The notes under the pieces are model-generated. The model saw only the letters and a list, made by a program, of their open reading frames with translations, was not told where the DNA came from and did not search any database. A DNA stretch of 64,000 nt. Source: Pseudomonas sediminis. Its GTDB lineage: Bacteria > Pseudomonadota > Gammaproteobacteria > Pseudomonadales > Pseudomonadaceae. How positions within the stretch are numbered: the stretch's first letter is position 1; each line of letters starts with the position of its first letter. Below, in pieces: positions 30,314-39,206 of the stretch. Location of the stretch: contig NZ_CP154631.1 in the NCBI RefSeq assembly GCF_039555755.1, positions 1,674,001-1,738,000 of the forward strand. Reading direction: 5' to 3'. Made by a program: the position numbers and the translations under genes.

Positions 30314-30330
30314 AGCAGATGCCGTGCCAG
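30314..30330 (-). promoter_or_regulatory. Sigma-54 promoter for the TAXI-TRAP operon
   Basis: Read on the minus strand, CTGGCACGGCATCTGCT matches the consensus YTGGCACGRNNNTTGCW with a single mismatch (C for T in the -12 box). It points at the binding-protein gene with a leader of about 245 bases. A sigma-54 activator gene lies immediately upstream. Confidence 0.75.
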
Positions 30331-30446
30331 GGCCTGAAACGCCCGAGATAGAGGGGTTTTATATAGAGACCGACGGGTCATTGAGCGGGAAATCGCCTAC
30401 ATCCGTGACAGGGTCGGCAAAATTCCGCTTATCGCGTCACGCGCCC

Positions 30447-30675
30447 TGTAGGAGCCGCGCCTCGCGGCGAATTGCAGCCATCCCGAAATAAAAGCTTCGC
30501 CCCGGGGCGGGGCTCCCACAGTTCAAGGTAAACCGTCATGCCCGCGCAGGCGGGCACCCAGAATCTGCCAATCAACAGGGCTCCCGACTTCGTGGGAGTG
30601 ACGATAAGTGGCCTTTTCACAACATCTCAAGGTTAGCAACCCGCCCAAGATCGCCGGCAAGCCGGCTCCTACACA
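30447..30675. repeat. REP element and MITE-like copy 2 in the TRAP upstream region
   Basis: A REP sequence TGTAGGAGCCGCGCCTCGCGG starts at 30447, and an inverted partner (GCCGGCTCCTAC) lies near 30660. Between them, 30534-30603 is a second member of the GTCATGCCCGCGCAGGCGGG family, with both internal hairpins but without recognisable terminal repeats on its left. The rest of 30058-30688 shows only the sigma-54 promoter. Confidence 0.8.
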
Positions 30676-30688
30676 GGCAAGCGGTACT

Positions 30689-32029
30689 TTATTCCTCACC
30701 ACCCGGCAGGTAATCGCCGCGCGCCAGGCCGTGTCGCTGCATTTTCTCGTTGAGGGTGCGCCGCGGCAGCTGCAGCATTTCCATCACTGCGGCGATATTG
30801 CCCTGGCATTGCAGCAGGGCGTTATGCAGGCACTGCGCCTCGAAGGCCTCCATCTGCTGCGCCAGGGCCTGGCCGGCAAAGCGCTCGGCCGGCGGTGGGC
30901 TGGAAAGCCCCAGCGCATGGCGCTCGGCGGCGTTGATCAGCTCACGCACGTTGCCCGGCCAGTCATGCCCGAGCAGGCGCGCCAATTCGCTTGGCGCCAG
31001 CGGCGGCGCTTCGCGGCCATGACGTTGCGCGGCCTCGTGGGCGAAATGCTCGAACAGCAGCGGAATGTCCTCACGCCGCTCGCGCAGCGGCGGAATGTGC
31101 AGGGTGGCGACGTTCAGGCGGTACACCAGATCCTCACGGAAACGACCGGCCTTGACCTCGTCGAGCAAGTCCGGCTTGGCCGCGCTGATCACCCGCAGGT
31201 CGACCTGAATGCTCTTGTTCGAACCCAGGCGCTCGAGGGTCTTTTCCTGCAGTACACGCAGCAGCTTGACCTGTTGCGCCAGCGGCAGGCTCTCCACCTC
31301 ATCGAGAAACAGGGTGCCACCGTCGGCATGCTCGATGCGGCCGATGCGCTTGGCCTGGGCCCCGGTGAAGGCACCGCTCTCGTGGCCGAACAGCTCGCTT
31401 TCGAAGATGCTCTCGGGGATCGCCGCGCAGTTGAGCGCGGCGAAAGCCTTGCGCGCGCGCGGGCTGAAGTCGTGCAGGCTGCGCGCCACGAGCTCCTTGC
31501 CACTACCGGTCTCGCCGCGGATCAACACGTTGACCGAGGTGCCGGCGAGTTCGAGGATCTGCCGGCGCAGGTTTTCCATGGGCCGCGAAATGCCGATCAA
31601 CTGACTTTCGATGCGGCCCTTGTCGGCCACCTGCTGGCGTAGCTGGCGGTTCTCGCAGACCAGGCGGCGCTTGTCCAAGGCACGCCGTACGCTGTCGAGC
31701 AGGCGCTCGGGGGTGAAGGGTTTCTCGATGAAGTCATAGGCGCCCTGGCGCAGTGCCTGCACCGCCATGGGCACGTCGCCGTGGCCGGTCACCAGGATCA
31801 CCGGCAGGTCGCTGTCGATCTGCAGCAGCTTGTCGAGCAGTTGCAGCCCGTCACTGCCGGGCATGCGCACATCGCTGACGACAATACCGGGGAAGTCGCG
31901 GTCGACCAGGGCCAGGGCCTCGCTCGCACTGGCGCAGGCGCGCACCTCGAACCCGGACAGTTCCAGCCACTGCTGCACCGCTTCGCGAATCGCCGCTTCG
32001 TCGTCGACCACTATGACCTGAGCGCTCAT
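30689..32029 (-). CDS. dctD: Sigma-54-dependent response regulator, DctD-like
   Basis: 446 residues. The receiver domain (1-120) has the phosphoacceptor Asp in IVVSDVRMPG near residue 53 and the conserved Lys in FIEKPF near 104. The AAA+ domain (about 145-370) has GETGSGKE (Walker A), ESELFGHESGAFTGA (sigma-54 contact loop) and GGTLFLDEVES (Walker B). A Fis-type HTH closes the protein (NIAAVMEMLQLPRRTLNEKM). It activates sigma-54 promoters, most plausibly the TRAP promoter next door. A strong GGAGG precedes the ATG. The symbol is by similarity and context. Confidence 0.88.
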   Translation of the reverse strand: MSAQVIVVDDEAAIREAVQQWLELSGFEVRACASASEALALVDRDFPGIVVSDVRMPGSDGLQLLDKLLQIDSDLPVILVTGHGDVPMAVQALRQGAYDFIEKPFTPERLLDSVRRALDKRRLVCENRQLRQQVADKGRIESQLIGISRPMENLRRQILELAGTSVNVLIRGETGSGKELVARSLHDFSPRARKAFAALNCAAIPESIFESELFGHESGAFTGAQAKRIGRIEHADGGTLFLDEVESLPLAQQVKLLRVLQEKTLERLGSNKSIQVDLRVISAAKPDLLDEVKAGRFREDLVYRLNVATLHIPPLRERREDIPLLFEHFAHEAAQRHGREAPPLAPSELARLLGHDWPGNVRELINAAERHALGLSSPPPAERFAGQALAQQMEAFEAQCLHNALLQCQGNIAAVMEMLQLPRRTLNEKMQRHGLARGDYLPGGEE

Positions 32030-32061
32030 GGCACCTCCTCTTCAGAACGGCCGCAGTGTAG

Positions 32062-32128
32062 GGTGGGTTAGCGCCGCGAACCAACTATCTTCAATACACC
32101 CATCCAGTGCTGCGGCGCGTAACCCACC
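32062..32128. repeat. Imperfect palindrome between sensor and regulator genes
   Basis: GGTGGGTTAGCGCCGC and GCGGCGCGTAACCCACC form an inverted repeat with a 34-base centre. It occupies most of the gap between the histidine kinase stop and the response regulator start and could reduce readthrough. Confidence 0.7.
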
Positions 32129-32160
32129 GGGCAATCTTCCCGCGAGACGCCAATGGCGGG

Positions 32161-33918
32161 TTACGGCGCAGCCGGCAGCCGCAAGGTGAAGACCGCCCCC
32201 AGCTCGCCGTTGTGCGCCTCCAGGCTACCGCCGAGATCGCGCACGATACCGTAGGACACCGCCAGCCCGAGCCCCAGCCCCTGCCCCACCGGCTTGGTGG
32301 TGAAGAAGGGTTCGAACACGCGACCAAGGGTTTCCTCGGCGATGCCGCCGCCACTGTCCTCGACGCTGAGCAGGCAGCTGTCGCCTTCGCGGGCGATGCG
32401 CACCAGCAAAACGCGCGGCTCGCTCTCGGCCATGGCATCGAGGGCGTTGTGCAGCAGGTTGAGAATCACCTGCTCGATGCGAATGGCATCACCGAGCACT
32501 TCGGCGTCATCGTCGATCTGCGTGCGCAGTTCGATCTGCTCGTTGCGCATGCGCGGCGCCAGCAGCTGCAAGGCCTGCTCCAGCACGTCACCGAGGCACA
32601 GGCGCTCACTGAGGCCGGCCGGCGTCTTGCGGGCGAAGGTCTTGAGGTGGCCGGTCAGCGCGGCCATGCGCTGCAGCAGGCCGTCGATGCGCTGCAGACC
32701 GTCGCGCACCGCTTCCGGCCGACCACTGTCGAGCAGCAGGCGTAGGCTGCCGAGCTGCATCTGCAAAGCGGTCAGCGGCTGGTTGATCTCGTGCGCCAGG
32801 GCCGCCGACATTTGCCCCAACGCGGCCATCTTGGCGGCATGCACCAGGCCATCCTGGGCCTCGCGCAGCTCGGCGGTACGCAGCGCCACCTCACGCTCCA
32901 GGCGCTCGCGGATGCCCGCCTGCAAGCGCTGGTTCTTGCGCCGCTGGAAGAGGAACAGCAACAGAAAAGCGAAGGTCATCCACACCCCGGCAGCCGCCAG
33001 GCGATAGCTGCGCATACTGTCGGCTAGGCCGATCGGCTCGCTGAGCAGGTGCAAGGTCCAGCCTTCTTCAGGCATGTACAGGCGCTGCCAGAGGTAATCG
33101 CGATTGCCGTCAGGGCCGTCGACCCGCGCCCAGTCCGCATCCTTGTCGATTTGCCGATGCACCTGATGGGCCAGCGGTTGCAGCGCCTGCTCGGCATAGC
33201 GGCGCACCTCAACGAGCTCGGCACGCGCCTGTTCGTCGAGTGGCTGCAAGGCGCGGAAGCGCCAGATCGGCTTGTTGCTGAGGATCACCACCTGATAGCT
33301 GTCGGCGACCAGCAGCACGCCCGGCTGGCCGACCCATTCGCGCTGCAGGTCTTCCAGCTCCAGCTTGACCACCAGCACGCCGAGCAGCTCGCCCTTGTCA
33401 TCGCGCACCACATGGGAAAGGAAGTAGCCGGGAATACCGGTGGTCACACCCACCGCGAAGTAGCGCGCACCGCCATCACGCACGGCGTTCTGGAAGTACG
33501 GGCGGAAGGCGTAGTTGTTGCCGACGAAGCTGCTCCAGTCACGCCAGTTGCTGGCCACCAGGGTTTCGCCCTGGGCATCGAGCAGATACAGAACGGTGGA
33601 GCCAGCGGCGGCGTTGAGGCGCTCCAGGCGCTGGTTCAGGGCCAGCCGTAACTGGCGATCATGTGGCGCGCGCAGCAGGCTGCGGATGTCACTGTCCAAC
33701 GCCAGCACCTCGGGCACCGAGCTGAAACGTTCGACCAGGGTGCGAATGGATTGGGCATAAAGCTGCAACTGCCCGCGCGCCTCGACGCTGCGCTCGTCCC
33801 AGGCCCGCTGCTCGGCATAACGACCGCCCAGCCACAGGCTCACCAGCAAGCCGGCGGCAATCACCAGAACGGTGAGCAGGACGCGGTAGCGATAGCGGGG
33901 GCGCTGCGGCAAGGGCAT
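32161..33918 (-). CDS. dctB: Sensor histidine kinase, DctB-like
   Basis: 585 residues. The first span (about 13-31, VLLTVLVIAAGLLVSLWLG) is followed by a double-PAS periplasmic sensor (about 35-280, with NYAFRPYFQNAVRDG, typical of C4-dicarboxylate sensors), a second span (about 287-307), a coiled-coil linker, the phosphoacceptor box ALAHEINQPLTALQMQLGSL near 365, and an ATPase domain with N (NLLHNALDAM), G1 (DSGGGI) and G2 (GLGLGLAVSYG) boxes. It should phosphorylate the DctD-like regulator in response to an external organic acid. Confidence 0.9.
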   Translation of the reverse strand: MPLPQRPRYRYRVLLTVLVIAAGLLVSLWLGGRYAEQRAWDERSVEARGQLQLYAQSIRTLVERFSSVPEVLALDSDIRSLLRAPHDRQLRLALNQRLERLNAAAGSTVLYLLDAQGETLVASNWRDWSSFVGNNYAFRPYFQNAVRDGGARYFAVGVTTGIPGYFLSHVVRDDKGELLGVLVVKLELEDLQREWVGQPGVLLVADSYQVVILSNKPIWRFRALQPLDEQARAELVEVRRYAEQALQPLAHQVHRQIDKDADWARVDGPDGNRDYLWQRLYMPEEGWTLHLLSEPIGLADSMRSYRLAAAGVWMTFAFLLLFLFQRRKNQRLQAGIRERLEREVALRTAELREAQDGLVHAAKMAALGQMSAALAHEINQPLTALQMQLGSLRLLLDSGRPEAVRDGLQRIDGLLQRMAALTGHLKTFARKTPAGLSERLCLGDVLEQALQLLAPRMRNEQIELRTQIDDDAEVLGDAIRIEQVILNLLHNALDAMAESEPRVLLVRIAREGDSCLLSVEDSGGGIAEETLGRVFEPFFTTKPVGQGLGLGLAVSYGIVRDLGGSLEAHNGELGAVFTLRLPAAP

Positions 33919-33970
33919 GGGCGGCTCGACTGATAGAAGACGAGCTGCATCTTACTGCATCGGGCCAGCA

Positions 33971-34978
33971 CTAACGGCGCTGCAGCATCGCCAGGAAAAA
34001 CACTCCGCCGATGGCAGCGGTGACGATGCCGATGGGCAGATCCTGCGGCGCCAGCCAGGTACGCGCGGCGACATCGACCCAGACAAGGAACAGTGCTCCG
34101 AGCAGCGCCGCCACCGGCAGCACGCGGCGATGCTCGGCGCCGACCAGAAAACGCGCCACGTGCGGCAGCATCAGGCCGACGAAACCAATGGCGCCGGACA
34201 GCGACACCAGCACGCCGGTGAGCAATGAGGCCACCACGAACACCAAAAGGCGCACGCGGCGCGGTTCCAGGCCCAGGCTCACCGCACTCTGCTCGCCGGC
34301 CATCAGCGCGTTCAGCGCGCGGCCCAGGCCGAGCAGTACAGCCAACGCCAACGCCAGGCACAGCGCTGGCAACCAGAGCAGCTCCCAGCGCGCCAGACCG
34401 AGGCCGCCGAGCATCCAGAACAGCACCGAGCTGGCCGCGTGTGGGTTGCCCAGGTACAGCAGCAGATTGCTCGCCGCCATCATCACGAACGACACCGCCA
34501 CTCCGGCCAACAGCAGGCGATCACTCTCCAGCCGCCCACTGCGACTGGCGATAGCCAGCACCAGCAGCATGCTCGCCAGCGCACCGGCGAAGGCCGCCAG
34601 CGGCAGGCTGAGCAGGCCGGCGAATTCGCCCAGGTAGAGCACCACGAGCACCGCGCCGAAGGCTGCGCCGGAACTGACCCCGAGCAGGTGCGGATCGGCC
34701 AGCGGGTTGCGCGTCACCGCCTGCAGCGCCGTGCCCACCAGCGCCAGCCCGGCGCCCACCAGCGCGCCAAGCAGCACCCGCGGTGCGCGCAGTTGCCAGA
34801 CGATACTGTCCTGGCCAAGGCTCACCGCTGCATCGGGCACGATGCCGAACAGGTGCTGGCCGAGGATCGCCAGCACCCGCTCGAGCGGCACCTGCGCCGC
34901 GCCGAAACCCAACGAGACCGCGCAGGACAGCGCCAGCAGTACACCCAAACCGAGCAGCAACAGACGAAATCGACTCAC
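33971..34978 (-). CDS. BtuC-like (FecCD) ABC permease for cobalamin/cobinamide
   Basis: 335 residues, GTG start overlapping the binding-protein stop (GTGA). Hydrophobic throughout, with the FecCD layout of about ten spans and the coupling segment GLEPRRVRLLVFVVASLLTG. Motifs include QAVTRNPLADPHLLGVSSGA and GFVGLMLPHVARFLVGAEHR. It imports a metal chelate through the inner membrane. The upstream cobalamin riboswitch makes corrinoids the likely cargo. It is the last gene of the receptor-ATPase-binding protein-permease operon. Confidence 0.88.
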   Translation of the reverse strand: MSRFRLLLLGLGVLLALSCAVSLGFGAAQVPLERVLAILGQHLFGIVPDAAVSLGQDSIVWQLRAPRVLLGALVGAGLALVGTALQAVTRNPLADPHLLGVSSGAAFGAVLVVLYLGEFAGLLSLPLAAFAGALASMLLVLAIASRSGRLESDRLLLAGVAVSFVMMAASNLLLYLGNPHAASSVLFWMLGGLGLARWELLWLPALCLALALAVLLGLGRALNALMAGEQSAVSLGLEPRRVRLLVFVVASLLTGVLVSLSGAIGFVGLMLPHVARFLVGAEHRRVLPVAALLGALFLVWVDVAARTWLAPQDLPIGIVTAAIGGVFFLAMLQRR

Positions 34979-35931
34979 TGGGCGAAGACCTCGGGGTGCA
35001 GCGCCGCCTCCAGGGTCTCGATGGCCGTCGCGTTCTCCAGGCTCGGCGTGACGGCCAGGTAGGACAGCACCACGAAGCGTTCTTCGCGGATCGCCGTCAC
35101 GCCTTGCAGCGCCGGATGTTGCAGGAGGAAATCGCGCTTCTGCGCCGCCGTGCGCTCGCCGTAATCGACGATCAGGATCAGCTCCGGGTCCTGCTCGACC
35201 ACCGACTCCCAGCCAACCTTCATCCAGTTGGCCGCCACCCCGTCCATCACGTTGCGCCCGCCGGCCGCCTCGATCAGCGGTTGCGGCATGCCCAGGCGCC
35301 CGGCGCTGAAAGGCACGTCTTCACCGCTGTCGTAGACGAACACCCGCGGCCGTGTAGGCTGCTGGCCCAGGCGCGCGTCGACTGCCGCCACACGCGCCTG
35401 CATGCCGTGCACCAGGTCATCGGCACGCGCCTCGACGGCGAAGATGCGGCCGAGGTTGCGCAGGTCGTTGTAAACATCGTCGAGGCTGGCGACGCGGCCG
35501 GGCGTGACGTGCGCGCAGGACTCGCTGAGTTCGTACACCGGAATGCCGAAGCGCTCCAGGCTGGCCGGGGTGACCTCGCCGCCGATGCGCATGCCGTAGT
35601 TCCAGCCGGCGAAGAAGAAGTCAGCGCCAGCATCGAGCAGGTTCTCCAGCGACGGATAGCGCGCCGCCAGCTCGGGCAGATCATCCAGATCGGCTTGCAG
35701 CTCGGGGGTCGGCGTCTTCCAGCCGCTGACGCCGCTATAGCCGACCATGCGTTCTTTCAGGCCCAAGGCCAGGAGCATGGCGGTCAGGGTGATGTCGTGG
35801 CTGACCGCCCGCTGCGGTGGCTGCTCGATGCTCACCTGGCGGTCGCAACTGGTGACGGTGACGGCCCAGGCGGGGCTGGCCAACGCCAGCAAAAACGCTC
35901 CTACAGATGCAACCGTGCGTAAACGCTTCAT
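34975..35931 (-). CDS. BtuF-like periplasmic binding protein
   Basis: 318 residues with a signal peptide (LRTVASVGAFLLALASPAWA) and the class III binding fold: an N-lobe with PSLENLLDAGADFFFAGWNY, a long connecting helix, and a C-lobe ending near VVLSYLAVTPSLENA. The ATG overlaps the ATPase stop by one base (TGATG), and its stop overlaps the permease start. Context (cobalamin riboswitch, TonB receptor) supports corrinoid binding, though related proteins carry ferric chelates. Confidence 0.85.
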   Translation of the reverse strand: MKRLRTVASVGAFLLALASPAWAVTVTSCDRQVSIEQPPQRAVSHDITLTAMLLALGLKERMVGYSGVSGWKTPTPELQADLDDLPELAARYPSLENLLDAGADFFFAGWNYGMRIGGEVTPASLERFGIPVYELSESCAHVTPGRVASLDDVYNDLRNLGRIFAVEARADDLVHGMQARVAAVDARLGQQPTRPRVFVYDSGEDVPFSAGRLGMPQPLIEAAGGRNVMDGVAANWMKVGWESVVEQDPELILIVDYGERTAAQKRDFLLQHPALQGVTAIREERFVVLSYLAVTPSLENATAIETLEAALHPEVFAQ

Positions 35932-36698
35932 CAAACGATCCAGGTAATGCGCGGATAACCCGCCAGTGGATGGGTATCGACCAACGCCTGCACGCCGAAC
36001 ACCTGCTGCAGCAGCTCGGCGCTCAGCACCTCGGCGGGTGGACCGGCGGCCACCAGGCGGCCCTCATCCAGCACACAGAGGCGGTCGCAGAAGGCCGCCG
36101 CCAGGTTGAGGTCGTGGAAGCTGGCCAGGGTCGCCAGGCCCAGCGCCTTGATCTGCCGCAGCAGTTCCAGCTGGTAACGCGGGTCAAGGTGGTTGGTCGG
36201 CTCGTCGAGGATCAACAACTGCGGCTGCTGTACCAAGGCGCGGGCCAACAGCGCGCGTTGTTTCTCGCCACCGGACAGTCGCGCGAACGGCTGTTGCGCC
36301 AGGCCACCGAGGCCAACGCGTGTCAGCGCCTCGTCGATCAGACGGCGATCCTCGGCATCGTCGCCATCGAACAGGCCCTTGTGCGGCGTGCGACCCATGG
36401 CCGCCACCTCCTCCACACGCAGGCCGAAGTCCTGGGGAAACTCCTGCAGCACCACCGCCACACGCTGCGCACTCCAGCGCGGCGAGCGCTGCCACAGCGC
36501 CTCGCCGTCCAGTTCGACGCTACCGGCACTGGGCCGCTGGAAGCGGTAGGCGCAGCGCAGCAGGCTGGTCTTGCCGCTGCCATTGGGGCCAATCAGCCCC
36601 AGCAGCTCGCCGTCGCCGACCTCCAGGTCGATGCCGTCGAGCAGCGGACGCTGGCCGTCGGGCGACCAGGCCAGCTCGCGAATGCGCAGGCGCGGCAT
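35931..36698 (-). CDS. BtuD-like ABC transporter ATPase
   Basis: About 255 residues with all nucleotide-binding motifs: Walker A GPNGSGKTSLL near residue 36, the Q-loop in VVLQEFPQ, signature LSGGEKQRALLARAL near 134, Walker B LLILDEPTNHLD near 156, and a switch His in LASFHDLNLA. It powers the BtuC-like permease. The start overlaps the receptor stop (TGATG), so receptor and ATPase are coupled. A longer in-frame start would lie inside the receptor gene. Confidence 0.9.
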   Translation of the reverse strand: MPRLRIRELAWSPDGQRPLLDGIDLEVGDGELLGLIGPNGSGKTSLLRCAYRFQRPSAGSVELDGEALWQRSPRWSAQRVAVVLQEFPQDFGLRVEEVAAMGRTPHKGLFDGDDAEDRRLIDEALTRVGLGGLAQQPFARLSGGEKQRALLARALVQQPQLLILDEPTNHLDPRYQLELLRQIKALGLATLASFHDLNLAAAFCDRLCVLDEGRLVAAGPPAEVLSAELLQQVFGVQALVDTHPLAGYPRITWIV

Positions 36699-38809
36699 CA
36701 GAAGCTGTAGTCCGCAGTGACGAACAACGAACGCGGCGCGCCCAGGTACCATTGCTCGCCAGCACTGCTGGCGGTAGTGGTGTACTGGCGGTCGAACAGG
36801 TTGTTCAGCTCCAGGCCCAGGCGCACGTCCGGCAGCGCCTGCCAGGCGAGAGTGGCGTCGACCAGGGTGTAGCCGGGCACCTCGATCTGGTTGGCCGCAT
36901 CGGCGTAGCGGGCGTCGACGTAACGCGCGCCCATGCCAATATCCACCCCACTGCCGAGCGCCTTGTTCAGCCAGAGGTTGGCGGTGCGCCGCGGCACGTT
37001 GCTCGGCCGATTGCCGCTGCGGTCGCCAGCGCCTTCGACGAAGTCGTCGTATTCGGCGCGCACGAATGCGGCGTTGGCCGACACCTGCCAGCCGCGACCC
37101 AGGGCCAGCTCCAGCGTGGCTTCCAGGCCGTCAGAGGACTGCTGACCGATCTGCTCGGTGGGCGAAGCCGGGGTTTCGCGGCTGAGCAGCTTCTTCTTGA
37201 CGATGTGGTAGGCGGCCAGCGTCCATTCGCCCTGGCCATTCCAGAACAGCTGCTTGAGGCCGATTTCGCTCTGCCTGGCTTCGCTCAGGTCGAACTGCTG
37301 CTGGCTCGGGCTGAGGGTCAGCAGGTTGTTCACCCCTTCGGTACTGGTGGCGTACTGGCCGTACAGCGAGAGGTCGGGCGTCAGGGCGAAGACCAGGCCG
37401 GCGCGCCAGTTGCCGCCACTCAAGCTGCGGTCGACGCTGCTATCGCTGAGCAGATCGTCACGCTGGATATGCACCTGATCACGCCGTACTCCAGTGACCA
37501 GCGACAGGCGCTCGGTCAGCTGGGTGCGGTTCTCGGCGAACAGCGAGAACTGCCGCGCCAGGTTGCGCTCGCGTGGGGCATAACCGCGTGGATCATTGCT
37601 CTGGTACTGACCGCCACCGGAGCCGGCAGGCGGGACAGTGTCGCTGAAGCTGCTGTCGAAATCGTGCTGGCGGGCGAAGTGGATGCGGTTGTAATCCACG
37701 CCCACCACGGTGCGGCTGTCGAGGCCGAACAGACTGTGATCCAGGGTGAAACTCTGGCGGTCGCCGACCTGTTCCTGGGTGTGCTTGATCTCGTAGAAGC
37801 TGCTGCGGTTGATCAGGTCGTCCGGTTGCCAACGGTAGGTCTCGGCGTTGCGCCAGTAGCGCTGGGTCTTGATGTAGTAGAGCTGGTTGCTGGCACTCAA
37901 CGCATCGTTGATGCGCCAGTCGGTGGTCAGCCGGGTAATCTGGTCGTTGTAGCGAATGTCGGCATTGGCGACGTTGTAGTTGCGATCACGAATGCGCTCG
38001 CGGTACTTGCCAGCCACCAGCGGGGTGCCGAAGTAGCGCTCGGGGCTCTGGTCGCCGTGGTCGTGGGACAGGGTGAAGCTCAGGTCGTCGCTGGCATCCC
38101 AGCGCAGCGCGGCGCTCAGCGCCAGGCTCTCGGAATCACCGCGGTCGACCCAGCCATTGCTGGCCTGCTGGTTGAGGTTGAAGCGGTAGCTCAGGGCTTC
38201 GCTCAGCGAGCCGCCGCTGTCCAACGCGGCCTGGCGGCGGTCATCGCTGCCATAGCCGAGGCGCAGGTGGTTACGGATGTCACCCGCGAAGGGCTTCTTC
38301 GGCACCACGTTGATCACCGCGCCGGTTGCACCTTCGCCATAGAGCACCGACGCCGGGCCGCGCAGCACGTCGATGCGCTCCACCGACCAGGTATCCACCG
38401 GGAAGGTCACGGTGCCGGCGCCGACGTACTGGCGGGTGCCATCGTACAGCTGCATGGTCGCCGAATGGCCAGTGAAGCCGCGCGCCGACAGCGCAGTGCC
38501 GCCATTACCTGGGGTGCCGATGCTGCTGATGCCCGGCATGCGGGTCACGGCGTCCTGCACCGTCAGATTGTTGCGCCCACGCACTTCGGCGCCGCTGAGG
38601 CTGGTGGTGCTGGCCGGCGTTTGCAGCGCCGACAGCTCCAGGCGCGAGCCGGACGTAGTAGGTGTATGCAGATCGCTCTCGCCTTCCTCGGCAGCGTGCG
38701 CCTGGACGGTGACGTCAGGCAGATCGACTGGAGAGGCGCTGGCCATGGCCGAAGCAGCCAATAGCAACGCGAACGATGCACAGGTTTGGAACAGGGGATA
38801 GCGCGCCAT
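36698..38809 (-). CDS. TonB-dependent receptor under cobalamin riboswitch control
   Basis: About 703 residues. A signal peptide ending ASAMASA precedes the TonB box region (LPDVTVQA), the plug (TTSLSGAEVRGRNNLTVQDA, then RIDVLRGPASVLYGEGATGA) and a barrel ending FVTADYSF. The barrel resembles FhuA/FecA-like siderophore receptors as much as BtuB, but control by a cobalamin riboswitch and linkage to a BtuCDF-like transporter make corrinoids the likely ligand. It is first in a four-gene operon of tightly overlapping genes. The order receptor-ATPase-binding protein-permease resembles what I recall for P. aeruginosa PA2911-PA2914. Confidence 0.88.
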   Translation of the reverse strand: MARYPLFQTCASFALLLAASAMASASPVDLPDVTVQAHAAEEGESDLHTPTTSGSRLELSALQTPASTTSLSGAEVRGRNNLTVQDAVTRMPGISSIGTPGNGGTALSARGFTGHSATMQLYDGTRQYVGAGTVTFPVDTWSVERIDVLRGPASVLYGEGATGAVINVVPKKPFAGDIRNHLRLGYGSDDRRQAALDSGGSLSEALSYRFNLNQQASNGWVDRGDSESLALSAALRWDASDDLSFTLSHDHGDQSPERYFGTPLVAGKYRERIRDRNYNVANADIRYNDQITRLTTDWRINDALSASNQLYYIKTQRYWRNAETYRWQPDDLINRSSFYEIKHTQEQVGDRQSFTLDHSLFGLDSRTVVGVDYNRIHFARQHDFDSSFSDTVPPAGSGGGQYQSNDPRGYAPRERNLARQFSLFAENRTQLTERLSLVTGVRRDQVHIQRDDLLSDSSVDRSLSGGNWRAGLVFALTPDLSLYGQYATSTEGVNNLLTLSPSQQQFDLSEARQSEIGLKQLFWNGQGEWTLAAYHIVKKKLLSRETPASPTEQIGQQSSDGLEATLELALGRGWQVSANAAFVRAEYDDFVEGAGDRSGNRPSNVPRRTANLWLNKALGSGVDIGMGARYVDARYADAANQIEVPGYTLVDATLAWQALPDVRLGLELNNLFDRQYTTTASSAGEQWYLGAPRSLFVTADYSF

Positions 38810-38933
38810 ATTGCTTCCATCGCAAAGAGAAAAGGCACGGCAATCCGATGGAAATGCGCAACAGCAGACAGGGGCACGGCGGCGCCTTACTGGAGTCAAC
38901 GCCCGCCCACCGCGGGTTGCCAGACACAAACGA

Positions 38934-39102
38934 CTCCAGGCCGGTCTCCGGGCTCGCGAGGGTCATGAACGCATCGCCTTCCCATGCGCGGGGCGCACAG
39001 TGGCGTATCGATGCGGTCGCTCGCTTACCGTTGCGGGGGCAGCGTCGGACTTCAACCGACTTCCCGTTTCACCTCACGCGCGGCGGCGTGAGACACCTGA
39101 AG
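38934..39102 (-). promoter_or_regulatory. Cobalamin riboswitch of the receptor/ABC operon
   Basis: On the minus strand: GGTGTC, then AAACGGGAAG, the core GCTGCCCCCGCAACGGTAAG, CCACTG, GGGAAGGCG, and the B12 box AGCCCGGAGACCGGCC, in canonical order. The closing stem is CTTCAGG with CCTGGAG. It is compact (about 169 nucleotides) and ends about 125 bases before the receptor ATG. Confidence 0.93.
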
Positions 39103-39206
39103 CGGGGCGGATATGACCACCCACACCCGCTCAAGTCAAGGCGCGGGCAATTGGGAGTTGGACTCAGGCGTAGAGTGGACAACGCGCAGCTTGTCCACCA
39201 TGGCGA

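Noticed and set aside
36320..38764. An 814-codon open frame antisense to the TonB receptor gene
   Set aside because: It is a by-product of GC-rich codon use opposite a clear receptor gene; it has no recognisable domain, signal or ribosome site.
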